This document shows, in pieces, positions 7,685 to 14,169 of a stretch of DNA of 14,169 nt; the stretch's first letter is position 1, and every line of letters begins with the position of its first letter. Position numbers and translations under genes: made by a program. Origin of the DNA: JBAZKK01 sp041650795 (GTDB lineage Bacteria; Omnitrophota; Gorgyraeia; Gygaellales; Profunditerraquicolaceae); NCBI GenBank assembly GCA_041650795.1, contig JBAZKK010000028.1:1-14169 (forward strand). Reading direction: 5' to 3'. The notes beneath the pieces are model-generated. The model was not told the origin of the DNA. It was given only the letters and a program-made list of their open reading frames with translations, and did no database searches.

Positions 7685-8803
7685 TTATTCAAAGGATTCA
7701 GCCAGTTCAATGCGCTCCGCGATCGGAGGATGGTCGAAGAAGAAAAATTTAACCAATCCCCCCGGCTTTCTGTCCGCCAGATTCTGCGAGGCGAGCTTAT
7801 CCATCATAGAGATGAATGCGTCTTTGGCGCGGGTAACCTTAAGCGCAAGCATATCTGCCTTCCTCTCCACCCTGCGGCTGAAATAATTCTGCAGGGGCTG
7901 GATAACGATACCGAAGACGAGCAGATAAAATATGACGAGAGGCAAACCCGCGATATCCGATAAAGACCTGATGCCGAAGAAACCCGCCAGATACACGCTG
8001 GTCTTAAAGATAAGGTAAAAAGCCAAAAGCGTGGCAAGAGAATTAAGAAGCGCCAGCTTCAACAGGTGCATTAATTTGTAATGCGCGAATTCATGGGCCA
8101 GGATTACCTCAATCTCCTCGTCGCTGTAACTGCCTCTTAGGGTATCTGCGAGGACTACCCGGCGGCCCTTCCCCCATCCGATAAGGGCGGCGTTGCCCTT
8201 ATTGGTCCTTTTGCTGAAATCTATCTCAAAGACGTCCAGGATCGGAACCTGCATCTTTCCGGCAAGCCTGATAATGCGCTCTCTTAAGGCCTCCCGGTCC
8301 AGGCGGCGGTATTTAAAAAACAGAGGCAGTATCAAGGAGGGGAAAATCTTTGCCAAGAACAGGCTGAAGAATAACCATAAAAACGTTACTATAATCCACC
8401 AATGAAGTGGGTAGTTTCTTAAAAAATAATAAAGGAATCCGAAGGCGACTATGCTGGCAATATACGAAACAAGCCCTGCCTTAAGCTGTTCCGCAATCCA
8501 GCTCTTTAGCTTCTGGTTGGATAACCCGAAACGGCGCTCCAGGAGATAGGAACGGCAAAAATTAAACGGCAGGTCCAAGATGGAATAACACGCCAGCAGC
8601 ATTGAAAGATACAATAAAAAATCCAGGGTTTTATTTACGGAAAACCTCTCTACCAACAAGGATAACTTTAAATTTACACCCGAAGCCATAAAGACACACA
8701 ACAATAACAACAGGTAGACGATATCCATCAACGCCAGGATGTATTTGATAGAAGAATAACGCGCTGCCCGCTCTACGATTTTATCTGTTGAGCCCTCAGG
8801 CAT
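7685..8803 (-). CDS. M48-family integral membrane zinc metalloprotease (Ste24/CAAX protease-like)
   Basis: This is a membrane-embedded zinc endopeptidase of the M48 family, in the CAAX prenyl protease 1 (Ste24) type. The protein has 372 residues. Hydrophobic segments lie near 21-42, 59-80, 107-128, 133-160, 246-270 and 284-305. The catalytic HEFAH is at 237-241 on the loop or helix just before the fifth segment. The third zinc ligand is probably Glu313 in SRRVERKAD (309-317). The conserved C-terminal DHPPIAERI (357-365) is also present. All catalytic residues are intact. It starts 5 bp after the rpmA stop without a clear Shine-Dalgarno, which suggests coupling. Bacterial relatives are usually assigned to membrane protein quality control. 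Prenylation is not expected here, so the natural substrate is unknown. Confidence 0.9.
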   Translation of the reverse strand: MPEGSTDKIVERAARYSSIKYILALMDIVYLLLLLCVFMASGVNLKLSLLVERFSVNKTLDFLLYLSMLLACYSILDLPFNFCRSYLLERRFGLSNQKLKSWIAEQLKAGLVSYIASIVAFGFLYYFLRNYPLHWWIIVTFLWLFFSLFLAKIFPSLILPLFFKYRRLDREALRERIIRLAGKMQVPILDVFEIDFSKRTNKGNAALIGWGKGRRVVLADTLRGSYSDEEIEVILAHEFAHYKLMHLLKLALLNSLATLLAFYLIFKTSVYLAGFFGIRSLSDIAGLPLVIFYLLVFGIVIQPLQNYFSRRVERKADMLALKVTRAKDAFISMMDKLASQNLADRKPGGLVKFFFFDHPPIAERIELAESFE

Positions 8804-8808
8804 GTTTA

Positions 8809-9066
8809 TTATGAGGATTTGCGGGGAGTCTTTTTCTCTTGCGGCATGACGTTAATAAAGGTGCGTGGTTTGCCATGGGGTGTCTTTTTTTTAGTAAAAT
8901 ACACCTTGCCGTCGCAAATGGCCTGCAGCGTTGCGATACCATTTACATTCCTGCCTGCCCGGTAGGTATTCATGCGGCGGATTAAGATCTGCCCGGCCCG
9001 AACCTCCTGGCCGCCGCTGACCTTAATCATCTTGTCCTTTTTGGGTGTGGAAAAACCTCCGATCAT
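8809..9066 (-). CDS. rpmA: Divergent 50S ribosomal protein L27
   Basis: L27 sits beside the peptidyl transferase centre of the 50S subunit. The protein has 85 residues. The beta-barrel core is recognisable: GGQEVRAGQILIRR (18-31), then AGRNVNGIATLQAICDGKVYF (37-57) and a basic C-terminus. The typical A-H-K-K-G-G-G-S N-terminal tail that reaches the catalytic centre is absent. The N-terminus is MIGGFSTPKKDKM instead, about nine residues shorter before the GGQ. The core also lacks several residues around the usual GLGRDHTLF stretch. The start is secure, with GGGAGG seven bases before the ATG and an in-context promoter. The usual partners rplU and obg are not adjacent. It may be the sole L27 of the organism or a second, alternative copy. 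Confidence 0.8.
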   Translation of the reverse strand: MIGGFSTPKKDKMIKVSGGQEVRAGQILIRRMNTYRAGRNVNGIATLQAICDGKVYFTKKKTPHGKPRTFINVMPQEKKTPRKSS

Positions 9067-9121
9067 CTTAAAACCTCCCTTTATATTTATTGCTTATTAT
9101 TTTTATCCCTAAAGCGCGATT

Positions 9122-9150
9122 ATCTTAACACACAAGAACGCACTAATCAA
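9122..9150 (-). promoter_or_regulatory. Sigma70-like promoter upstream of rpmA
   Basis: On the minus strand TTGATT (9145-9150) and TAAGAT (9122-9127) are separated by exactly 17 bp. A start near 9115 would leave a leader of about 50 nt that includes the GGGAGG ribosome binding site of rpmA. It would drive rpmA, the M48 protease and the 217-aa gene. It lies about 10 bp from a half copy of the REP-like repeat. Confidence 0.6.
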
Positions 9151-9160
9151 GCTATTTAGT

Positions 9161-9194
9161 AGGGACGGTTCTGGGATTAGGTTAAAAGTGTAAC
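9161..9194. repeat. Half copy of the GGGACGGTTCT REP-like repeat, overlapping the 3' end of the RNase gene
   Basis: AGGGACGGTTCT (9161-9172) followed by TTAAAAGTGTAAC (9182-9194) resembles the left arm of the full palindrome at 11201-11235, with similar internal spacing. No matching right arm is visible. The stop codon and the last five codons (Val-Thr-Leu-Leu-Thr) of the beta-CASP RNase gene fall inside it. It also occupies the short gap before the rpmA promoter. Confidence 0.6.
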
Positions 9195-10577
9195 TTCTTC
9201 GTCTTTAAGAGGGAGATGAACATTTAGGCCGAGATCACCCAACGCATCTGCAAGCTTACGGCTCTGGTCCTCGTCTCCGTGCACCAGAAAGATGCGCTTC
9301 AATGGTAGGGAGCGCTTAACAAAATCCAACAGTTCGTTTTTATCGGCGTGCCCGGATAGGGCATTGATAACCACTACCTCGGCATTCAACTCGAATTCTG
9401 CGCCGAAGATGCGCACATAGCGGCTCCTTTCCACTATTCTCCTGCCAAGGGTATCCTTTGCCATATACCCTACGACCAGTACGGTGTTGCGGGAATCCTC
9501 GATATTATTCTTAAGGTGATGCAGAATACGTCCGGACTCGCACATCCCGGAGCCGGCGATGATAATCATGGGGCGATGGTCGTGATTGAGGGATTTTGAC
9601 TGGCGCTGGTCGCGGATGTAAGTAAGGTTGATAAAATCAAAGGGGCTCCTTCCGCCGCTGGATGCCAGGCGCGCCTCTTGGTTAAAATATGAGCTGTGGT
9701 ATTTGAAGGTATCGGTGATGTCCGTTGCCAAGGGGCTGTCAACATATATAGGCACGACCGGAATGGCATTCTCTTTTAAAAGTTCGTTTAAGAAATAAAC
9801 TACCTCTTGGGTACGTTCCAGGGTAAACGAGGGGATGATGATTTTGCCCTGGCGCCCCAAAGTACGCCTTACCACTTCCTGCAACTTTGTCTTAGCTTCA
9901 TCAATCGGCGCATGAACCCTGCCGCCGTAGGTACTCTCCAGGATCAAATAATCCAGGCCTTCCGGGATAACCGGGTCCTCGATAATAGGAAGGTCTTCCC
10001 TGCCGAGATCCACGGCATAGCCCAACCGGATATCCCCTTGGTCAAGGTTTATATCCAAAACAATAATGCTCGAACCCAAAATGTGCCCGGCGTCATGAAG
10101 AGTAACGGAAATTTCATTGGAAAGGCGAAACCTCTGGCCGTAAGCCAGGGAGTGAAACTTCTTGATAGAGCGGCGCGCCTCAGCTCTGGTATAAAGCGGT
10201 TTGCGCAAAAAAGGCAGCCCCAGCCTCTTATTAATCTTATTGATATATTCTATATCCTCTTCCTGGATCTTGCCGGAATCCTCCAGCATCAACTCGCATA
10301 AATCCTTGGTAGCTGAAGTGGCATAAATTTTGCAGCGCATCCCGATCTTCAACAGCGTCGGGATATTCCCGCAATGGTCGAGGTGGGCATGCGAGAGAAC
10401 CAAGGCATCAAGCTTGCGTGGATTATAATGAAAGGTGGTGTTGACTTCATAGAATTCCTGGCGGTGCCCCTGGAATAGCCCGGCGTCAAGAAGGACCTGT
10501 GATTTTTCGGTTGAAACCAAATGGCTTGAGCCGGTAACGGTGCGCACCCCTCCTAAGAACCTTATGGTCGCTTTCAT
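9177..10577 (-). CDS. Beta-CASP metallo-beta-lactamase RNase (CPSF73/Ysh1-like)
   Basis: It is a zinc-dependent RNA-processing nuclease of the MBL-fold beta-CASP class (COG1236-type), cytoplasmic, with probable endo- and/or exonuclease activity. The protein has 466 residues. Motif 2 HAHLDH is at 63-68, motif 3 His165 in HDAGHILGS, and motif 4 Asp190. The beta-CASP motifs are A Glu214 in LESTYG, B His353/354 in GMCESGRILHHL, and C His410 in LSGHAD. Asp190 sits in YAVDLGRE where SGDLGR is typical; the metal-binding Asp is kept. All catalytic residues are present, so it should be active. The ATG overlaps the mazG-like stop by 4 bp (ATGA). Its last five residues are encoded by a REP-like repeat arm. 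It is not RNase J: it lacks that family's long C-terminal domain. Confidence 0.92.
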   Translation of the reverse strand: MKATIRFLGGVRTVTGSSHLVSTEKSQVLLDAGLFQGHRQEFYEVNTTFHYNPRKLDALVLSHAHLDHCGNIPTLLKIGMRCKIYATSATKDLCELMLEDSGKIQEEDIEYINKINKRLGLPFLRKPLYTRAEARRSIKKFHSLAYGQRFRLSNEISVTLHDAGHILGSSIIVLDINLDQGDIRLGYAVDLGREDLPIIEDPVIPEGLDYLILESTYGGRVHAPIDEAKTKLQEVVRRTLGRQGKIIIPSFTLERTQEVVYFLNELLKENAIPVVPIYVDSPLATDITDTFKYHSSYFNQEARLASSGGRSPFDFINLTYIRDQRQSKSLNHDHRPMIIIAGSGMCESGRILHHLKNNIEDSRNTVLVVGYMAKDTLGRRIVERSRYVRIFGAEFELNAEVVVINALSGHADKNELLDFVKRSLPLKRIFLVHGDEDQSRKLADALGDLGLNVHLPLKDEEVTLLT

Positions 10578-10954
10578 TTTTTTTCCGTTGACTTTATCTT
10601 ATTCCAGTTGCGGATAATCTGGCGGGCGGATTTTACTTTGATATCGCCGAAGACGTGCGGATGCCGCCTCTTAAGCTTACTGATAAGGCCCGAGATGACA
10701 TCCTCGATATCGAACCCCTTGCGGCGCCGGGCAATCTGGGCATTAAACATCACCAGAAGCAAGAGGTCCCCAAGTTCCTCGCACATCTTTCTGTTATCGC
10801 CTTCCCGGACGGCAGCGACAAACTCCCCCACCTCTTCCTTTAGATGAGGAACAAGGCTCTGGTGGGTCTGCTGCCTGTCCCAGAGGCAACCGCGGGGGCC
10901 GTGCAGGATCTCAAATATCTCTTTGAGTTCAATGAAACGGGTTTTACTTGGCAA
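10574..10954 (-). CDS. mazG: MazG-type nucleoside triphosphate pyrophosphohydrolase, single domain
   Basis: It hydrolyses (d)NTPs to NMP and pyrophosphate, a house-cleaning or stress-signal-trimming role in the cytoplasm. The protein has 126 residues, one MazG domain, against two in the E. coli protein of about 263. The Mg-binding motifs are EEVGE (40-44) and EELGD (59-63). Other family blocks are GCLWDRQQTHQSL (22-34; the usual form is GCPWD) and KRRHPHVFGD (95-104). The start is a TTG at 10952-10954, because an in-frame stop lies a few codons upstream and the next ATG would delete the EEVGE motif. No clear Shine-Dalgarno is seen. It lies 30 bp after the 53-aa gene and overlaps the RNase gene by 4 bp. 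Confidence 0.9.
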   Translation of the reverse strand: MPSKTRFIELKEIFEILHGPRGCLWDRQQTHQSLVPHLKEEVGEFVAAVREGDNRKMCEELGDLLLLVMFNAQIARRRKGFDIEDVISGLISKLKRRHPHVFGDIKVKSARQIIRNWNKIKSTEKK

Positions 10955-10984
10955 TTCTAAGGCAGGATTATTTTAATCAAGGCA

Positions 10985-11146
10985 TCAACCTGTGACGCTG
11001 TTATCTTCGACAAACTTTTTAATCTCGTCAATGTTCTCCAGTATCAGCTTGGCCTTTGATACTCCGAAGGAAAATGGATACTTGTCTTCGGCGTCGCGCC
11101 TGAGAATAAGCACGGGCTTTCCTTTGAATTCTGTTCTTTCTGCCAT
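10985..11146 (-). CDS. Small 53-residue protein, family not recognised
   Basis: I translated this short frame by hand: ATG at 11144-11146, TGA at 10985-10987, 53 residues. It begins MAERTEFKGKPVLILRRD, continues through DKYPFSFGVSKAKLILENI and ends EIKKFVEDNSVTG. It has a short beta-strand-like N-terminal part with an aromatic YPFSFG turn, then an amphipathic helix. There is no membrane segment or signal peptide. Evidence that it is real: a strong AAGGAG six bases before the ATG, a near-consensus promoter 47 bp upstream of the ATG, coding-like composition, and a position as first gene of an operon with mazG and the beta-CASP RNase. It looks like a conserved small protein, but I cannot name a family or function. 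Confidence 0.75.
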   Translation of the reverse strand: MAERTEFKGKPVLILRRDAEDKYPFSFGVSKAKLILENIDEIKKFVEDNSVTG

Positions 11147-11192
11147 TCTGGTCTCCTTCCGGTTTTTACCTCTTGGGAAAACGCCTATTTTA

Positions 11193-11221
11193 ATTATATA
11201 AGGGGACGGTTCTTAAGTCAA
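11193..11221 (-). promoter_or_regulatory. Near-consensus sigma70 promoter with its -35 box inside a REP-like repeat
   Basis: On the minus strand TTGACT (11216-11221) is followed after exactly 17 bp by TATAAT (11193-11198). The -35 box and most of the spacer belong to the palindrome at 11201-11276; the -10 box lies just outside it. A start near 11186 gives a leader of about 40 nt before the 53-aa gene. It should drive that gene, mazG and the RNase. Confidence 0.75.
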
Positions 11222-11276
11222 TCTTAAAGTGTCACCCGGGAGGGGACACTTTAGCTTCACCTAGAGAACCGTCCCT
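11201..11276. repeat. REP-like nested palindrome of the GGGGACGGTTCT / AGAACCGTCCC type
   Basis: A 76-bp element with an outer inverted repeat, GGGACGGTTCT (11203-11213) against AGAACCGTCCC (11265-11275), and an inner one, TAAAGTGTC (11225-11233) against GACACTTTA (11245-11253), closing on a GC-rich loop. Elements of this sequence type occur in many copies in various bacteria and are commonly linked to REP-associated tyrosine (Y1) transposases; no such transposase lies here. It sits 5 bp beyond the carB stop and could fold into a transcript end, although no U-tract follows. Confidence 0.8.
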
Positions 11277-11281
11277 GCTAA

Positions 11282-12943
11282 TTACCTCTCGTAGGTTGAA
11301 TAATAATACGGAGTGAAGGCCTCAAACTCGGCGGCACAGGTATCCACTAACTTAAATAGCGGGGAGAGATGAAGACCTTGGCGCCGGCGATAAACGGCGT
11401 CTTCGCTCTGGCCAAGGAGCCTGGCAAGCTGTACGTCGCTAAAGCCGGCTTGTTTGGCTGCGACAAAAAGCTTGTCACTGAGGTTATCTTTGGAATTGAT
11501 GATATCCGCTTCCATCCTGATTATTTCTTCGATGTTATGCAAAAACCAGGGGTCAATGCCCGTAAGTTCCTGAATCGCCTCCAGCCCCATGCCGGAGCGG
11601 AAGGCATCGCCAAGATAAAAGATGCGTTCGGCATTAGGGGTACGCAGTTTCTGCTGGATCTTCTCCATGGCCTTGGTATCCGGATTTATGCGGCCGGGAT
11701 CCGGGAATAAAATAGAATCCAGGCCGGACTTTTTTATCTCCAGGGACCTTAAGCCCTTCTGCAGCGCCTCTTTGAACGTCCTGCCGATTGCCATTACCTC
11801 GCCTACGGATTTCATGGAGACCGAAAGCGTAGGATCCGCGGAAGGGAATTTTTCGAATGTAAAACGCGGGATCTTGACTACGCAGTAATCGATCGCCGGC
11901 TCAAAACAGGCTGGCGTTTCTTTGGTAATGTCGTTTCGGATCTCATCGAGGGTATAGCCTACGGCAAGCTTGGCGGCAATCTTGGCAATAGGAAAACCCG
12001 TGGCCTTGGAAGCAAGGGCAGAGCTGCGCGAAACCCGCGGGTTCATCTCAATGATTACCATCCTGCCGTTTTTGGGGTTTACTGCAAACTGTATATTAGA
12101 ACCGCCTGTCTCAACTCCGATTTCGCGGATGCAGGCAATTGCCGCATCGCGCATCTGCTGATACTCCTTATCCGTCAGGGTCTGGATAGGGGCGACTGTA
12201 ATGCTATCTCCGGTATGTATGCCCATCGGGTCAAGGTTCTCGATGGAGCATATAATCACCACGTTGTCTTTTAAGTCCCGCATTACCTCCAGCTCAAACT
12301 CCTTCCATCCCGCTACCGATTCTTCAATCAATATCTCACTTACCATGCTGGAATCCAGACCGTGCTTAGCCAGCTCCCTGAATTCCTCAATGTTATATGC
12401 GATGCTTCCTCCGGTACCGCCGAGCGTAAAACTCGGGCGTATGATTACCGGAAAGCCTATCTCCTTAACGCGCTCAATTGCCTCAGGCATGTTATAGGCC
12501 TTGGCGCTCTGCGGCAGGTCCAGGCCTATCCTCTGCATCGCCTCCTTAAACAAATGGCGGTCCTCACCCTTCTTGATAGCCTTTATGTCTGCGCCGATAG
12601 TCCTGACCTTGTATCTTTTTAATACCCCGGCCTCGGCGAGGTCCACCGCGGCATTAAGCGCGGTCTGGCCTCCGAGCGTAGGAAGGAGGGCATCCGGCCT
12701 TTCCCTGGCGATAATCTTCTCTATGACCTCGCAGGTAATGGGCTCGACATAAGTGCTGTCTGCAAGCTGCGGGTCTGTCATAATAGTAGCGGGGTTGGAA
12801 TTCACCAGCACCACGTGGTACCCCTCCTGCTTCAATACCTTGCAGGCCTGGGTCCCGGAGTAGTCGAACTCGCATGCCTGGCTGATTACGATAGGACCTG
12901 AGCCGATGATAAGAATCTTCTTAATGTCTTTTCTTTTTGGCAC
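11282..12943 (-). CDS. carB: Carbamoyl-phosphate synthase large subunit, N-terminal half only (split or truncated CarB)
   Basis: CarB with CarA makes carbamoyl phosphate for pyrimidine and arginine synthesis. The 553 residues cover the carboxyphosphate half: IGSGPIVISQACEFDYSG near residues 13-30, a complete first ATP-grasp domain (FTLGGTGG and EMNPRVSRSSALASKATG blocks), then the oligomerisation domain. The protein ends at ...VDTCAAEFEAFTPYYYSTYER, just where E. coli CarB (about 1070 residues) crosses into its second half near residue 553. The carbamoyl-phosphate-forming ATP-grasp domain and the MGS-like regulatory domain are absent, and nothing downstream in the window encodes them. Aquifex and some archaea have a similarly split carB1/carB2. 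The start is GTG (12941-12943) with GGAG seven bases upstream, overlapping carA by 23 bp. A deletion scar is the alternative. Confidence 0.9.
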   Translation of the reverse strand: MPKRKDIKKILIIGSGPIVISQACEFDYSGTQACKVLKQEGYHVVLVNSNPATIMTDPQLADSTYVEPITCEVIEKIIARERPDALLPTLGGQTALNAAVDLAEAGVLKRYKVRTIGADIKAIKKGEDRHLFKEAMQRIGLDLPQSAKAYNMPEAIERVKEIGFPVIIRPSFTLGGTGGSIAYNIEEFRELAKHGLDSSMVSEILIEESVAGWKEFELEVMRDLKDNVVIICSIENLDPMGIHTGDSITVAPIQTLTDKEYQQMRDAAIACIREIGVETGGSNIQFAVNPKNGRMVIIEMNPRVSRSSALASKATGFPIAKIAAKLAVGYTLDEIRNDITKETPACFEPAIDYCVVKIPRFTFEKFPSADPTLSVSMKSVGEVMAIGRTFKEALQKGLRSLEIKKSGLDSILFPDPGRINPDTKAMEKIQQKLRTPNAERIFYLGDAFRSGMGLEAIQELTGIDPWFLHNIEEIIRMEADIINSKDNLSDKLFVAAKQAGFSDVQLARLLGQSEDAVYRRRQGLHLSPLFKLVDTCAAEFEAFTPYYYSTYER

Positions 12944-14024
12944 TCCACTGCTCCATTAATTTTATAAAATCCCCAAATAGGTAATCGGCGTCATGCGGGC
13001 CGGGAGAAGACTCCGGATGGAACTGTACCGAAAACAACGGAAGCTTCTTATGACGCATCCCCTCCAGGGTCCGGTCGTTCAGATTAATGTGGGTTATCTC
13101 AACGTCCTTTTTATTGAGGGAATTTATATCAACGCAGAAGCCGTGGTTCTGGACCGTAATCGCAACCTTTCCATTCTTTAAATCCTTAACCGGGTGATTG
13201 CCTCCGTGATGCCCGAATTTAAGCTTATAGGTTTTGCCTCCCATAGCCAGCCCCAGCATCTGATGGCCCAGGCATATCCCGAAAAGGGGCACCTTGCCGA
13301 TCAACCCCTGTGTTGTCTTAATCACATAAGGCAAGGCCGCGGGGTCTCCTGGCCCGTTAGAAAGTAAAACTCCGTCGGGTCGCATTTTTAAAATCCCGGT
13401 GGCCGTGGTATCCGCCGGCACTACTATCGCATCACAGCCGTTCTTCAACAACTGCCTCAAGATATTGTATTTTACCCCGCAGTCCAATACCACTACCTTA
13501 AGACTTTTCTTGCCGGCCTTGGCCCAGCGGTATTTTTTCCCGCTGGTAACATCCCTGACAAGGTCCTGTCCGATGAGCCCAAGCGATACCCTGGCCTTCT
13601 CTACCAGCTTATCCCCGTCAGTTTCCACCGTGGATAAAACCGCACGCATCTCGCCTTTCTGGCGGATATGAAGGGTAAGCACACGGGTATCAACACCCTC
13701 TATCCCGATGATGTTATGTTCTTTGAAATAATCGGCCAGGGATTTATCGGAACGCCAGTTGCTGGCAATCTTGCTGTATTCCTTTACTACAAAGCCCTCC
13801 AGGAACGGCCGGCGCGATTCGCTATCCTCTTTATTGATACCGTAATTGCCGATTAAAGGGTAGGTCATTACCACGATCTGGCCTTTGTAAGAGGGGTCGG
13901 TGATAATCTCCTGATAGCCTGCCATCGCGGTATTAAATACAACCTCGCCGCATCTTTCCCCGCCGGCGCCGAAAGATTCCCCCGCGAATATCGTTCCGTC
14001 TTCTAAAGCCAGTACTGCCTTCAT
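12921..14024 (-). CDS. carA: Carbamoyl-phosphate synthase small (glutaminase) subunit
   Basis: CarA hydrolyses glutamine and passes ammonia through a tunnel to CarB. The protein has 367 residues, the usual length. The N-terminal CPSase small-chain domain (about 1-150) contains DPSYKGQI and IGNYGIN blocks. The class I glutaminase domain carries SNGPGDP (222-228), the nucleophile Cys251 in GICLGHQ, and His336/Glu338 in FHPESSPGPHD. All catalytic residues are intact. The ATG lies 4 bp after the pyrG stop and has no clear Shine-Dalgarno, suggesting coupling to pyrG. It overlaps carB by 23 bp, which fits tightly coupled synthesis of the two subunits. Confidence 0.97.
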   Translation of the reverse strand: MKAVLALEDGTIFAGESFGAGGERCGEVVFNTAMAGYQEIITDPSYKGQIVVMTYPLIGNYGINKEDSESRRPFLEGFVVKEYSKIASNWRSDKSLADYFKEHNIIGIEGVDTRVLTLHIRQKGEMRAVLSTVETDGDKLVEKARVSLGLIGQDLVRDVTSGKKYRWAKAGKKSLKVVVLDCGVKYNILRQLLKNGCDAIVVPADTTATGILKMRPDGVLLSNGPGDPAALPYVIKTTQGLIGKVPLFGICLGHQMLGLAMGGKTYKLKFGHHGGNHPVKDLKNGKVAITVQNHGFCVDINSLNKKDVEITHINLNDRTLEGMRHKKLPLFSVQFHPESSPGPHDADYLFGDFIKLMEQWSAKKKRH

Positions 14025-14028
14025 ATGG

Positions 14029-14169
14029 TTATTTTAGGCTGAGGGCTGCAGAGATAAAGCCCTTGAATAGGGGGTGCGAACGATCGGGCTTGGATTTAAA
14101 TTCCGGGTGGAACTGCACTGCGATAAAGAAAGGGTGCTTCTTTAATTCCACAATCTCTACCAGCCCCTT
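14029..14169 (-). CDS. pyrG: CTP synthase, C-terminal 46 residues only (gene cut by window edge)
   Basis: CTP synthase converts UTP to CTP with glutamine. Only the 3' end is in the window: 46 codons and a stop, read by hand. It shows the C-terminal glutaminase-domain block LVEIVELKKHPFF, then QFHPEFKSKP, whose His and Glu complete the catalytic triad, then HPLFKGF. The rest lies beyond base 14169. It directly precedes carA with a 4-bp gap, so pyrG-carA-carB1 form one pyrimidine operon. Confidence 0.93.
   Translation of the reverse strand, partial: KGLVEIVELKKHPFFIAVQFHPEFKSKPDRSHPLFKGFISAALSLK

Noticed and set aside
10992..11201. 69-codon plus-strand frame
   Set aside because: It is antisense to the 53-aa gene, which has the promoter, ribosome binding site and better composition.
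11201..11276. CRISPR repeat or rho-independent terminator as the explanation of the palindrome
   Set aside because: There is no regular array of repeats and spacers, and no U-tract follows the stem on either strand; the REP-like explanation fits better.

Overview
The window looks like a chromosomal housekeeping segment from a Gram-negative bacterium of moderate GC content. Lipid A genes (lpxB, an msbA-like exporter) show an outer membrane. I favour an uncultured lineage such as Omnitrophota or a related PVC-type group, mainly from the gene mix, a split carB, and GGGGACGGTTCT-type palindromic repeats. The taxonomy is an inference with modest confidence. I see no phage, integrase, CRISPR array, tRNA or rRNA.

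Layout. (1) 1-2699, minus strand: a translation/nucleotide operon rpsB-tsf-pyrH-frr, with frr cut by the left edge, read from a sigma70-like promoter at 2744-2771. (2) 2845-4635, minus: an MsbA-like ABC exporter whose best promoter would give a leaderless mRNA. (3) 4636-4961: a divergent intergenic region holding a 172-bp imperfect inverted repeat. (4) 4962-7015, plus: a Gfo/Idh/MocA oxidoreductase overlapping lpxB. (5) 7016-9066, minus: rpmA (a divergent L27), an M48 membrane protease and an unrecognised 217-aa protein, from a promoter at 9122-9150. (6) 9177-11146, minus: a 53-aa small protein, a single-domain MazG-type pyrophosphohydrolase and a beta-CASP metallo-beta-lactamase RNase. Their promoter has its -35 box inside a REP-like palindrome. 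(7) 11282-14169, minus: pyrG (3' end only), carA, and a carB that encodes only the N-terminal half.

How the genes work together. pyrH, carA/carB1 and pyrG all serve pyrimidine nucleotide synthesis (UMP to UDP, carbamoyl phosphate, UTP to CTP). rpsB, tsf, frr and rpmA serve translation. lpxB, the oxidoreductase and the exporter form a lipid A synthesis and export neighbourhood. The points most worth a second look are the carB split, the repeat-borne promoter, the L27 without its usual N-terminal tail, the long intergenic inverted repeat, and the 53-aa small gene.
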